From NCBI GenBank assembly GCA_032622095.1, contig CP136068.1:4007314-4071313 (forward strand): a stretch of 64,000 bases of DNA, read 5' to 3'. Below the pieces are notes generated by a model, which saw only the letters and a list, made by a program, of their open reading frames with translations, did no database searches and was not told the origin of the DNA. This DNA is from Siphonodentalium dalli. Lineage: Eukaryota > Mollusca > Scaphopoda > Gadilida > Siphonodentaliidae. The first letter of the stretch is position 1. Each line of letters begins with the position of its first letter. This document shows positions 42,347 through 56,700 of the stretch, in pieces. The translations under genes were made by a program, and so were the position numbers.

Positions 42347-43946
42347 CAACATGCATACTGGTATAAGAGAGTCAATTCTCCATGGGATAACAACGTGCAT
42401 ACTGGTATAAGAGAGTCAATTCTCCATGGGACAAAAATGTAACACGATGTGACTGGTATAAGAGAGTCAATTCTCCATGGGACAAAAATGTAACACGATG
42501 TGACTGGTATAAGAGAGTCAATTCTCAATGGGACAAAAATGTAACACGATGTGACTGGTATAAGAGAGTCAATTCTCCATGGGACAAAAATGTAACACGA
42601 TGTGACTGGTATAAGAGAGTCAATTCTCAATGGGACAAAAATGTAACACGATGTGACTGGTATAAGAGAGTCAATTCTCAATGGGACAAAAATGTAACAC
42701 GATGTGACTGGTATAAGAGAGTCAATTCTCAATGGGACAAAAATGTAACACGATGTGACTGGTATAAGAGAGTCAATTCTCAATGGGACAAAAATGTAAC
42801 ACGATGTGACTGGTATAAGAGAGTCAATTCTCCATGGGACAAAAATGTAACACGATGTGACTGGTATAAGAGAGTCAATTCTCAATGGGACAAAAATGTA
42901 ACACGATGTGACTGGTATAAGAGAGTCAATTCTCCATGGGACAAAAATGTAACACGATGTGACTGGTATAAGAGAGTCAATTCTCAATGGGACAAAAATG
43001 TAACACGATGTGACTGGTATAAGAGAGTCAATTCTCCATGGGACAAAAATGTAACACGATGTGACTGGTATAAGAGAGTCAATTCTCAATGGGACAAAAA
43101 TGTAACACGATGTGACTGGTATAAGAGAGTCAATTCTCAATGGGACAAAAATGTAACACGATGTGACTGGTATAAGAGAGTCAATTCTCAATGGGACAAA
43201 AATGTAACACGATGTGACTGGTATAAGAGAGTCAATTCTCAATGGGACAAAAATGTAACACGATGTGACTGGTATAAGAGAGTCAATTCTCCATGGGACA
43301 AAAATGTAACACGATGTGACTGGTATAAGAGAGTCAATTCTCCATGGGACAAAAATGTAACACGATGTGACTGGTATAAGAGAGTCAATTCTCCATGGGA
43401 CAAAAATGTAACACGATGTGACTGGTATAAGAGAGTCAATTCTCCATGGGACAAAAATGTAACACGATGTGACTGGTATAAGAGAGTCAATTCTCCATGG
43501 GACAAAAATGGAACACGATGTGACTGGTATAAGAGAGTCAATTCTCCATGGGACAAAAATGTAACACGATGTGACTGGTATAAGAGAGTCAATTCTCCAT
43601 GGGACAAAAATGTAACACGATGTGACTGGTATAAGAGAGTCAATTCTCCATGGGACAAAAATGTAACACGATGTGACTGGTACAACATCACTCTTCAACA
43701 TGCATACTGGTAAAAGAGAGTCAATTCTCAATGGGACAAAAATGTAACACGATGTGACTGGTATAAGAGAGTCAATTCTCCATGGGACAAAAATGTAACA
43801 CGATGTGACTGGTACAACATCACTCTTCAACATGCATACTGGTAAAAGAGAGTCAATTCTCCATGGGACAAAAATGTAACACGATGTGACTGGTATAAGA
43901 GAGTCAATTCTCCATGGGACAAAAATGTAACACGATGTGACTGGTA
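42347..43946. repeat. 51-bp minisatellite, about 29 copies
   Basis: The unit runs GACTGGTATAAGAGAGTCAA to AACACGATGT and is 51 bp, 17 codons. The minus frame therefore stays open for 537 codons (repeat IPVTSCYIFVPWRIDSL). One site is CCATGGG or CAATGGG, read as W or L. Two copies near 43680-43850 carry an inserted CAACATCACTCTTCAACATG, also found at the array start. I do not regard it as a gene: no start context, no splice sites, almost no other variation. Confidence 0.95.
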
Positions 43947-43959
43947 CAATGTTCATCAA

Positions 43960-44785
43960 TCGTTCAATGACTTTCCCCTATACTCTGGACCGGATATTTG
44001 CAGAATCTTACTTGACTTTATAATTTTGATAACAAAACTTTACTTGATTGCTTTTATGTCTAATTTATCATCTAAGTTATATATTTTATAATCCAAACAC
44101 CCGCGAATTTGTAAGTAGACTATTTATGTAACATTTTGATGTTTGCCTGTGTTTCATATGTATTTTATTTCATTATTTGCATGGGTTTGCATTTGTGTGA
44201 CATTATCGTGTGTGTTTGCAACTCTGATTTTCATCACCCATTCTTTAAAACCTATTTTTTTGGCTGCCATTCCTTGGTATTTCGTTTTCATCTATATATT
44301 CTAAGTCATTTATTATCGCTACTTTAGCAAAAACAATTATATTTTTTCTTGTTTGTTACTTATTTATGTTCAATATTTGGAATTATTTGCATCATTGCTA
44401 TATGTATATCTGGCTGTGGTATTTATTTATCATAATGTTTTAGTTATTTGCATTGGTGTTTCAATTTGAATTTTATATTTATTTATACATTTTCACCTTA
44501 CATGCGTGCAGGTTTTTAGCATTTTCTTTGGTGGCTCACACCCGTATGGTTTATGTGGATTTTTCATTTCTCTTTTGATTATTTATTTTGGTGTTTGATT
44601 TATATTTATTTGTAATATTTTAAATTCTTTTTTTTCATTTAAGTGTATACACATGTAAATGGTCGTTTGGCGGTATTCTATTTAATGATTGTATTGTTTA
44701 TTTAATATATCTTTTCGTCATTCCAGATTTGAAATTAATAGAAGCAAATGTGGTGTGGTGTCTTTAGTTGACCGTTAGCGGAACT
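43960..44785. other. Unique AT-rich segment between two satellites
   Basis: Very T-rich on the plus strand with no repeats, exons or motifs that I can identify. A 63-codon frame at 44136-44327 looks like chance. Confidence 0.55.
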
Positions 44786-44790
44786 CACGA

Positions 44791-47700
44791 AAGTTTGTGC
44801 CATTCTACTCTGGCTAAGTTTGTGCCATTCTACTCTGACTAAGTTTGTACCATTCTACTCTGGCGAAGTTTGCACCATTCTACTCTGGCTAAGTTTGTGC
44901 CATTCTACTCTGACTAAGTTTGTGCCATTCTACTCTGGCTAAGTTTGTACCATTCTACTCTGGCTAAGTTTGTACCATTCTACTCTGGCGAAGTTTGCAC
45001 CATTCTACTCTGACTAAGTTTGTGCCATTCTACTCTGGCTAAGTTTGTACCATTCTACTCTGGCTAAGTTTGTGCCATTCTACTCTGGCTAAGTTTGTGC
45101 CATTCTACTCTGACTAAGTTTGTGCCATTCTACTCTGGCTAAGTTTGTACCATTCTACTCTGGCTAAGTTTGTGCCATTCTACTCTGGCTAAGTTTGTAC
45201 CATTCTACTCTGGCTAAGTTTGTACCATACTACTCTGACTAAGTTTGTGCCATTCTACTCTGGCTAAGTTTGTGCCATTCTACTCTGGCTAAGTTTGTAC
45301 CATTCTACTCTGGCTAAGTTTGTACCATTCTACTCTCACTAAGTTTGTACCATTCTACTCCGACTAAGTTTGTGCCATTCTACTCTGGCTAAGTTTGGGT
45401 CATTCTAGTGTGAAAGGTACTGGGGTTCGTATACCCTGTCTGCTCGACCAGCCGCCATTCTACTCTGGCTAAGTTTGTACCATTCTACTCTGACTAAGTT
45501 TGTGCCATTCTACTCTGGCTAAGTTTGTGCCATTCTACTCTGGCTAAGTTTGCATCAATCTACTCTGACTAAGTTTGTGCCATTCTACTCTGGCTAAGTT
45601 TGTGCCATTCTACTCTGGCTAAGTTTGTACCATTCTACTCTGGCTAAGTTTGTGCCATTCTACTCTGGCTAAGTTTGTACCATTCTACTCTGGCTAAGTT
45701 TGTACCATTCTACTCTGGCTAAGTTTGTGCCATTCTACTCTGACTAAGTTTGTACCATTCTACTCTGGCTAAGTTTGTGCCATTCTACTCTGACTAAGTT
45801 TGTGCCATTCTACTCTGGCTAAGTTTGTGCCATTCTACTCTGGCTAAGTTTGTGCCATTCTACTCTGGCTAAGTTTGTACCATTCTACTCTGGCTAAGTT
45901 TGTGCCATTCTACTCTGGCTAAGTTTGTACCATTCTACTCTGGCTAAGTTTGTGCCATTCTACTCTGGCTAAGTTTGTGCCATTCTACTCTGGCTAAGTT
46001 TGTACCATTCTACTCTGGCTAAGTTTGTACCATTCTACTCTGGCTAAGTTTGTACCATTCTACTACGAATAAGTTTGTGCCATTATACTCTGGCTAAGTT
46101 TGTGCCATTCTACTCCGGCTAAGTTTGTGCCATTCTACTCTGGCTAAGTTTGTACCATTCTACTCTGGCTAAGTTTGTGCCATTCTACTCTGGCTAAGTT
46201 TGTGCCATTATACTCTGGCTAAGTTTGTACCATTCTACTCTGGCTAAGTTTGTGCCATTATACTCTGGCTAAGTTTGTACCATTCTACTCTGGCTAAGTT
46301 TGTGCCATTCTACTCTGACTAAGTTTGTGCCATTCTACTCTGGCTAAGTTTGTACCATTCTACTCTGGCTAAGTTTGTGCCATTATACTCTGGCTAAGTT
46401 TGTGCCATTCTACTCTGGCTAAGTTTGTACCATTCTACTCTGGCTAAGTTTGTGCCATTATACTCTGGCTAAGTTTGTACCATTCTACTCTGGCTAAGTT
46501 TGTACCATTCTACTCTGACTAAGTTTGTGCCATTCTACTCTGGCTAAGTTTGTGCCATTCTACTCTGGCTAAGTTTGTACCATTCTACTCTGGCTAAGTT
46601 TGTGCCATTCTACTCTGGCTAAGTTTGTACCATTCTACTCTGGCTAAGTTTGTGCCATTCTACTCTGGCTAAGTTTGTACCATTCTACTCTGACTAAGTT
46701 TGTGCCATTCTACTCTGGCTAAGTTTGTGCCATTCTACTCTGGCTAAGTTTGTACCATTCTACTCTGGCTAAGTTTGTACCATTCTACTCTGACTAAGTT
46801 TGTACCATTCTACTCTGGCTAAGTTTGTACCATTCTACTCTGGCTAAGTTTGTGCCATTCTACTCTGGCTAAGTTTGTACCATTCTACTCTGACTAAGTT
46901 TGTACCATTCTACTCTGGCTAAGTTTGTGCCATTCTACTCTGGCTAAGTTTGTGCCATTCTACTCTGGCTAAGTTTGTGCCATTCTACTCTGGCTAAGTT
47001 TGTGCCATTCTACTCTGGCTAAGTTTGTGCCATTCTACTCTGGCTAAGTTTGTACCATTCTACTCTGGCTAAGTTTGTGCCATTCTACTCTGGCTAAGTT
47101 TGTGCCATTCTACTCTGGCTAAGTTTGTGCCATTCTACTCTGGCTAAGTTTGTACCATTCTACTCTGGCTAAGTTTGTACCATTCTACTCTGACTAAGTT
47201 TGTGCCATTCTACTCTGGCTAAGTTTGTGCCATTCTACTCTGGCTAAGTTTGTACCATTCTACTCTGGCTAAGTTTGTACCATTCTACTCTGACTAAGTT
47301 TGTACCATTCTACTCTGACTAAGTTCGTGCCATTCTACTCTGACTAAGTTTGTGCCATTCTACTCTGGCTAAGTTTGGGTCATTCTAGTGTGAAAGGTAC
47401 TGGGGTTCGTATACCCTGTCTGCTCGACCAGCCGCCATTCTACTCTGGCTAAGTTTGTACCATTATACTCTGGCTAAGTTTGTACCATTCTACTCTGGCT
47501 AAGTTTGTGCCATTCTACTCTGGCTAAGTTTGTGCCATTCTACTCTGGCTAAGTTTGTACCATTCTACTCTGACTAAGTTTGTGCCATTCTACTCTGGCT
47601 AAGTTTGTGCCATTCTACTCTGGCTAAGTTTGTGCCATTCTACTCTGACTAAGTTTGTACCATTCTACTCTGGCTAAGTTTGTACCATTCTACTCTGGCT

Positions 47701-50700
47701 AAGTTTGTGCCATTCTACTCTGACTAAGTTTGTGCCATTCTACTCTGGCTAAGTTTGTGCCATTATACTCTGGCTAAGTTTGTGCCATTCTACTCTGGCT
47801 AAGTTTGTACCATTCTACTCTGGCTAAGTTTGTGCCATTCTACTCTGGCTAAGTTTGTACCATTCTACTCTGACTAAGTTTGTGCCATTCTACTCTGGCT
47901 AAGTTTGTGCCATTCTACTCTGGCTAAGTTTGTACCATTCTACTCTGGCTAAGTTTGTACCATTCTACTCTGACTAAGTTTGTACCATTCTACTCTGGCT
48001 AAGTTTGTACCATTCTACTCTGGCTAATTTTGTGCCATTCTACTCTGGCTAAGTTTGTACCATTCTACTCTGACTAAGTTTGTACCATTCTACTCTGGCT
48101 AAGTTTGTGCCATTCTACTCTGGCTAAGTTTGTGCCATTCTACTCTGGCTAAGTTTGTGCCATTCTACTCTGGCTAAGTTTGTGCCATTCTACTCTGGCT
48201 AAGTTTGTGCCATTCTACTCTGGCTAAGTTTGTACCATTCTACTCTGGCTAAGTTTGTGCCATTCTACTCTGGCTAAGTTTGTGCCATTCTACTCTGGCT
48301 AAGTTTGTGCCATTCTACTCTGGCTAAGTTTGTACCATTCTACTCTGGCTAAGTTTGTACCATTCTACTCTGACTAAGTTTGTGCCATTCTACTCTGGCT
48401 AAGTTTGTGCCATTCTACTCTGGCTAAGTTTGTACCATTCTACTCTGGCTAAGTTTGTACCATTCTACTCTGACTAAGTTTGTACCATTCTACTCTGACT
48501 AAGTTCGTGCCATTCTACTCTGACTAAGTTTGTGCCATTCTACTCTGGCTAAGTTTGGGTCATTCTAGTGTGAAAGGTACTGGGGTTCGTATACCCTGTC
48601 TGCTCGACCAGCCGCCATTCTACTCTGGCTAAGTTTGTACCATTATACTCTGGCTAAGTTTGTACCATTCTACTCTGGCTAAGTTTGTGCCATTCTACTC
48701 TGGCTAAGTTTGTGCCATTCTACTCTGGCTAAGTTTGTACCATTCTACTCTGACTAAGTTTGTGCCATTCTACTCTGGCTAAGTTTGTGCCATTCTACTC
48801 TGGCTAAGTTTGTGCCATTCTACTCTGACTGAGTTTGTACCATTCTACTCTGGCTAAGTTTGTACCATTCTACTCTGGCTAAGTTTGTGCCATTCTACTC
48901 TGACTAAGTTTGTGCCATTCTACTCTGGCTAAGTTTGTGCCATTCGACTCTGGCTAAGTTTGTGCCATTCTACTCTGGCTAAGTTTGTGCCATTATACTC
49001 TGACTAAGTTTGTGCCATTATACTCTGACTAAGTTTGTGCCATTCTACTCTGGCTAAGTTTGTGCCATTCTACTCTGGCTAAGTTTGTACCATTCTACTC
49101 TGGCTAAGTTTGTACCATTCTACTCTGACTAAGTTTGTGCCATTCTACTCTGGCTAAGTTTGGGTCATTCTAGTGTGAAAGGTACTGGGGTTCGTATACC
49201 CTGTCTGCTCGACCAGCCGCCATTCTACTCTGGCTAAGTTTGTACCATTCTACTCTGGCTAAGTTTGTACCATTCTACTCTGGTTAAGTTTGCACCATTC
49301 TACTCTGGCTAAGTTTGTGCCATTCTACTCTGGTTAAGTTTGTGCCATTATACTCTGACTAAGTTTGTGCCATTATACTCTGACTAAGTTTGTGCCATTC
49401 TACTCTGGCTAAGTTTGTGCCATTCTACTCTGGCTAAGTTTGTACCATTCTACTCTGGCTAAGTTTGTACCATTCTACTCTGACTAAGTTTGTGCCATTC
49501 TACTCTGGCTAAGTTTGGGTCATTCTAGTGTGAAAGGTACTGGGGTTCGTATACCCTGTCTGCTCGACCAGCCGCCATTCTACTCTGGCTAAGTTTGTAC
49601 CATTCTACTCTGGCTAAGTTTGTACCATTCTACTCTGGCTAAGTTTGCACCATTCTACTCTGGCTAAGTTTGTGCCATTCTACTCTGGCTAAGTTTGTAC
49701 CATTCTACTCTGGCTAAGTTTGTACCATTCTACTCTGGCTAAGTTTGTGCCATTCTACTCTGGCTAAGTTTGTGCCATTCTACTCTGGCTAAGTTTGTGC
49801 CATTCTACTCTGGCTAAGTTTGTACCATTCTACTCTGGCTAAGTTTGTGCCATTCTACTCTGGCTAAGTTTGTGCCATTCTACTCTGACTAAGTTTGTGC
49901 CATTCTACTCTGGCTAAGTTTGTGCCATTCTACTCTGGCTAAGTTTGTGCCATTCTACTCTGGCTAAGTTTGTACCATTCTACTCTGGCTAAGTTTGTGC
50001 CATTCTACTCTGGCTAAGTTTGTACCATTCTACTCTGGCTAAGTTTGTACCATTCTACTCTGGCTAAGTTTGCACCATTCTACTCTGGCTAAGTTTGTAC
50101 CATTCTACTCTGACTAAGTTTGTGCCATTCTACTCTGACTAAGTTTGTACCATTCTACTCTGGCTAAGTTTGCACCATTCTACTCTGACTAAGTTTGTAC
50201 CATTCTACTCTGGCTAAGTTTGTACCATTCTACTCTGACTAAGTTTGTGCCATTCTACTCTGACTAAGTTTGTGCCATTATACTCTGGCTAAGTTTGTAC
50301 CATTCTACTCTGACTAAGTTTGTGCCATTCTACTCTGACTAAGTTTGTGCCATTCTACTCTGGCTAAGTTTGTACCATTCTACTCTGACTAAGTTTGTGC
50401 CATTCTACTCTGACTAAGTTTGTGCCATTCTACTCTGGCTAAGTTTGTGCCATTCTACTCTGGCTAAGTTTGTACCATTCTACTCTGGCTAAGTTTGTAC
50501 CATTCTACTCTGACTAAGTTTGTGCCATTCTACTCTGGCTAAGTTTGTGCCATTCTACTCTGACTAAGTTTGTGCCATTCTACTCTGGCTAAGTTTGTGC
50601 CATTCTACTCTGACTAAGTTTGTGCCATTCTATTCTGGCTAAGTTTGTACCATTCTACTCTGGCTAAGTTTGCACCATTCTACTCTGGCTAAGTTTGTAC

Positions 50701-53700
50701 CATTCTACTCTGACTAAGTTTGTGCCATTCTACTCTGACTAAGTTTGTACCATTCTACTCTGGCTAAGTTTGCACCATTCTACTCTGACTAAGTTTGTAC
50801 CATTCTACTCTGGCTAAGTTTGTGCCATTCTACTCTGACTAAGTTTGTGCCATTCTACTCTGGCTAAGTTTGTGCCATTCTACTCTGACTAAGTTTGTGC
50901 CATTCTACTCTGACTAAGTTTGTGCCATTCTACTCTGGCTAAGTTTGTGCCATTCTACTCTGACTAAGTTTGTGCCATTCTACTCTGACTAAGTTTGTGC
51001 CATTCTACTCTGACTAAGTTTGTGCCATTCTACTCTGGCTAAGTTTGTGCCATTCTACTCTGACTAAGTTTGTGCCATTCTACTCTGACTAAGTTTGTGC
51101 CATTCTACTCTGGCTAAGTTTGTACCATTCTACTCTGGCTAAGTTTGTACCATTCTACTCTGACTAAGTTTGTGCCATTCTACTCTGACTAAGTTTGTGC
51201 CATTCTACTCTGACTAAGTTTGTGCCATTCTACTCTGGCTAAGTTTGTGCCATTCTACTCTGGCTAAGTTTGTACCATTCTACTCTGGCTAAGTTTGTAC
51301 CATTCTACTCTGGCTAAGTTTGTGCCATTCTACTCTGGCTAAGTTTGTACCATTCTACTCTGACTAAGTTTGTACCATTCTACTCTGGCTAAGTTTGTGC
51401 CATTCTACTCTGGCTAAGTTTGTACCATTCTACTCTGGCTAAGTTTGTACCATTCTACTCTGGCTAAGTTTGTGCCATTCTACTCTGGCTAAGTTTGTAC
51501 CATTCTACTCTGGCTAAGTTTGGGTCATTCTAGTGTGAAAGGTACTGGGGTTCGTATACCCTGTCTGCTCGACCAGCCGCCATTCTACTCTGGCTAAGTT
51601 TGTGCCATTCTACTTTGGCTAAGTTTGTACCATTCTACTCTGGCTAAGTTTGCACCATTCTACTCTGGCTAAGTTTGTACCATTCTACTCTGGCTAAGTT
51701 TGTACCATTCTACTCTGGCTAAGTTTGTACCATTCTACTCTGACTAAGTTTGTGCCATTCTACTCTGACTAAGTTTGTGCCATTCTACTCTGGCTAAGTT
51801 TGTACCATTATACTCTGACTAAGTTTGTGCCATTCTACTCTGGCTAAGTTTGTGCCATTCTACTCTGGCTAAGTTTGTACCATTCTACTCTGGCTAAGTT
51901 TGGGTCATTCTAGTGTGAAAGGTACTGGGGTTCGTACACCCTGTCTGCTCGACCAGCCGCCATTCTACTCTGGCTAAGATTGTGCCATTCTACTCTGGCT
52001 AAGTTTGCACCATTCTACTCTGGCTAAGTTTGTACCATTCTACTCTGGCTAAGTTTGTGCCATTCTACTCTGGCTAAGTTTGTGCCATTCTACTCTGGCT
52101 AAGTTTGTACCATTATACTCTGACTAAGTTTGTGCCATTCTACTCTGGCTAAGTTTGTACCATTCTACTCTGGCTAAGTTTGTGCCATTCTACTCTGACT
52201 AAGTTTGTGCCATTCTACTCTGGCTAAGTTTGTACCATTCTACTCTGACTAAGTTTGTGCCATTCTACTCTGACTAAGTTTGTGCCATTCTACTCTGGCT
52301 AAGTTTGTACCATTCTACTCTGGCTAAGTTTGCACCATTCTACTCTGGCTAAGTTTGTACCATTCTACTCTGACTAAGTTTGTACCATTCTACTCTGACT
52401 AAGTTTGTGCCATTCTACTCTGACTAAGTTTGTGCCATTATACTCTGGCTAAGTTTGTACCATTCTACTCTGACTAAGTTTGTGCCATTCTACTCTGACT
52501 AAGTTTGTGCCATTCTACTCTGGCTAAGTTTGTACCATTCTACTCTGACTAAGTTTGTGCCATTCTACTCTGACTAAGTTTGTGCCATTCTACTCTGGCT
52601 AAGTTTGTGCCATTCTACTCTGGCTAAGTTTGTACCATTCTACTCTGGCTAAGTTTGTACCATTCTACTCTGACTAAGTTTGTGCCATTCTACTCTGGCT
52701 AAGTTTGTGCCATTCTACTCTGGCTAAGTTTGTGCCATTCTACTCTGGCTAAGTTTGTGCCATTCTACTCTGACTAAGTTTGTGCCATTCTACTCTGGCT
52801 AAGTTTGTACCATTCTACTCTGGCTAAGTTTGCACCATTCTACTCTGGCTAAGTTTGTACCATTCTACTCTGACTAAGTTTGTGCCATTCTACTCTGACT
52901 AAGTTTGTACCATTCTACTCTGGCTAAGTTTGCACCATTCTACTCTGACTAAGTTTGTACCATTCTACTCTGGCTAAGTTTGTGCCATTCTACTCTGACT
53001 AAGTTTGTGCCATTCTACTCTGGCTAAGTTTGTGCCATTCTACTCTGACTAAGTTTGTGCCATTCTACTCTGACTAAGTTTGTGCCATTCTACTCTGGCT
53101 AAGTTTGTGCCATTCTACTCTGACTAAGTTTGTGCCATTCTACTCTGACTAAGTTTGTGCCATTCTACTCTGACTAAGTTTGTGCCATTCTACTCTGGCT
53201 AAGTTTGTGCCATTCTACTCTGACTAAGTTTGTGCCATTCTACTCTGACTAAGTTTGTGCCATTCTACTCTGGCTAAGTTTGTACCATTCTACTCTGGCT
53301 AAGTTTGTACCATTCTACTCTGACTAAGTTTGTGCCATTCTACTCTGACTAAGTTTGTGCCATTCTACTCTGACTAAGTTTGTGCCATTCTACTCTGGCT
53401 AAGTTTGTGCCATTCTACTCTGGCTAAGTTTGTACCATTCTACTCTGGCTAAGTTTGTACCATTCTACTCTGGCTAAGTTTGTGCCATTCTACTCTGGCT
53501 AAGTTTGTACCATTCTACTCTGACTAAGTTTGTACCATTCTACTCTGGCTAAGTTTGTGCCATTCTACTCTGGCTAAGTTTGTACCATTCTACTCTGACT
53601 AAGTTTGTACCATTCTACTCTGACTAAGTTTGTGCCATTCTACTCTGACTAAGTTTGTGCCATTCTACTCTGACTAAGTTTGTGCCATTCTACTCTGGCT

Positions 53701-56700
53701 AAGTTTGTGCCATTCTACTCTGGCTAAGTTTGTACCATTCTACTCTGGCTAAGTTTGTACCATTCTACTCTGGCTAAGTTTGTGCCATTCTACTCTGGCT
53801 AAGTTTGTACCATTCTACTCTGACTAAGTTTGTACCATTCTACTCTGGCTAAGTTTGTGCCATTCTACTCTGGCTAAGTTTGTACCATTCTACTCTGGCT
53901 AAGTTTGTACCATTCTACTCTGGCTAAGTTTGTGCCATTCTACTCTGGCTAAGTTTGTACCATTCTACTCTGGCTAAGTTTGGGTCATTCTAGTGTGAAA
54001 GGTACTGGGGTTCGTATACCCTGTCTGCTCGACCAGCCGCCATTCTACTCTGGCTAAGTTTGTGCCATTCTACTCTGGCTAAGTTTGTACCATTCTACTC
54101 TGGCTAAGTTTGCACCATTCTACTCTGGCTAAGTTTGTACCATTCTACTCTGGCTAAGTTTGTACCATTCTACTCTGGCTAAGTTTGTACCATTCTACTC
54201 TGACTAAGTTTGTGCCATTCTACTCTGACTAAGTTTGTGCCATTCTACTCTGGCTAAGTTTGTACCATTATACTCTGACTAAGTTTGTGCCATTCTACTC
54301 TGGCTAAGTTTGTGCCATTCTACTCTGGCTAAGTTTGTACCATTCTACTCTGGCTAAGTTTGGGTCATTCTAGTGTGAAAGGTACTGGGGTTCGTACACC
54401 CTGTCTGCTCGACCAGCCGCCATTCTACTCTGGCTAAGATTGTGCCATTCTACTCTGGCTAAGTTTGCACCATTCTACTCTGGCTAAGTTTGTACCATTC
54501 TACTCTGGCTAAGTTTGTGCCATTCTACTCTGGCTAAGTTTGTGCCATTCTACTCTGGCTAAGTTTGTACCATTATACTCTGACTAAGTTTGTGCCATTC
54601 TACTCTGGCTAAGTTTGTACCATTCTACTCTGGCTAAGTTTGTGCCATTCTACTCTGACTAAGTTTGTGCCATTCTACTCTGGCTAAGTTTGTACCATTC
54701 TACTCTGACTAAGTTTGTGCCATTCTACTCTGACTAAGTTTGTGCCATTCTACTCTGGCTAAGTTTGTACCATTCTACTCTGGCTAAGTTTGCACCATTC
54801 TACTCTGGCTAAGTTTGTACCATTCTACTCTGACTAAGTTTGTACCATTCTACTCTGACTAAGTTTGTGCCATTCTACTCTGACTAAGTTTGTGCCATTA
54901 TACTCTGGCTAAGTTTGTACCATTCTACTCTGACTAAGTTTGTGCCATTCTACTCTGACTAAGTTTGTGCCATTCTACTCTGGCTAAGTTTGTACCATTC
55001 TACTCTGACTAAGTTTGTGCCATTCTACTCTGACTAAGTTTGTGCCATTCTACTCTGGCTAAGTTTGTGCCATTCTACTCTGGCTAAGTTTGTACCATTC
55101 TACTCTGGCTAAGTTTGTACCATTCTACTCTGACTAAGTTTGTGCCATTCTACTCTGGCTAAGTTTGTGCCATTCTACTCTGGCTAAGTTTGTGCCATTC
55201 TACTCTGGCTAAGTTTGTGCCATTCTACTCTGACTAAGTTTGTGCCATTCTACTCTGGCTAAGTTTGTACCATTCTACTCTGGCTAAGTTTGCACCATTC
55301 TACTCTGGCTAAGTTTGTACCATTCTACTCTGACTAAGTTTGTGCCATTCTACTCTGACTAAGTTTGTACCATTCTACTCTGGCTAAGTTTGCACCATTC
55401 TACTCTGACTAAGTTTGTACCATTCTACTCTGGCTAAGTTTGTGCCATTCTACTCTGACTAAGTTTGTGCCATTCTACTCTGGCTAAGTTTGTGCCATTC
55501 TACTCTGACTAAGTTTGTGCCATTCTACTCTGACTAAGTTTGTGCCATTCTACTCTGGCTAAGTTTGTGCCATTCTACTCTGACTAAGTTTGTGCCATTC
55601 TACTCTGACTAAGTTTGTGCCATTCTACTCTGACTAAGTTTGTGCCATTCTACTCTGGCTAAGTTTGTGCCATTCTACTCTGACTAAGTTTGTGCCATTC
55701 TACTCTGACTAAGTTTGTGCCATTCTACTCTGGCTAAGTTTGTACCATTCTACTCTGGCTAAGTTTGTGCCATTCTACTCTGACTAAGTTTGTGCCATTC
55801 TACTCTGACTAAGTTTGTGCCATTCTACTCTGGCTAAGTTTGTGCCATTCTACTCTGGCTAAGTTTGTACCATTCTACTCTGGCTAAGTTTGTACCATTC
55901 TACTCTGGCTAAGTTTGTGCCATTCTACTCTGGCTAAGTTTGTACCATTCTACTCTGACTAAGTTTGTACCATTCTACTCTGGCTAAGTTTGTGCCATTC
56001 TACTCTGGCTAAGTTTGTACCATTCTACTCTGGCTAAGTTTGTACCATTCTACTCTGGCTAAGTTTGTGCCATTCTACTCTGGCTAAGTTTGTACCATTC
56101 TACTCTGGCTAAGTTTGGGTCATTCTAGTGTGAAAGGTACTGGGGTTCGTATACCCTGTCTGCTCGACCAGCCGCCATTCTACTCTGGCTAAGTTTGTGC
56201 CATTCTACTCTGGCTAAGTTTGTACCATTCTACTCTGGCTAAGTTTGCACCATTCTACTCTGGCTAAGTTTGTACCATTCTACTCTGGCTAAGTTTGTAC
56301 CATTCTACTCTGGCTAAGTTTGTACCATTCTACTCTGACTAAGTTTGTGCCATTCTACTCTGACTAAGTTTGTGCCATTCTACTCTGGCTAAGTTTGTAC
56401 CATTATACTCTGACTAAGTTTGTGCCATTCTACTCTGGCTAAGTTTGTGCCATTCTACTCTGGCTAAGTTTGTACCATTCTACTCTGGCTAAGTTTGGGT
56501 CATTCTAGTGTGAAAGGTACTGGGGTTCGTACACCCTGTCTGCTCGACCAGCCGCCATTCTACTCTGGCTAAGATTGTGCCATTCTACTCTGGCTAAGTT
56601 TGCACCATTCTACTCTGGCTAAGTTTGTACCATTCTACTCTGGCTAAGTTTGTGCCATTCTACTCTGGCTAAGTTTGTGCCATTCTACTCTGGCTAAGTT

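Noticed and set aside
42346-43959. 537-codon minus-strand frame as a repeat protein gene
   Set aside because: It is fully explained by a stop-free 51-bp unit; no start context, splice sites or unique flanking coding sequence.
44136-44327. 63-codon hydrophobic plus-strand frame
   Set aside because: T-rich sequence gives F, V and L-rich frames by chance; no splice or start evidence.
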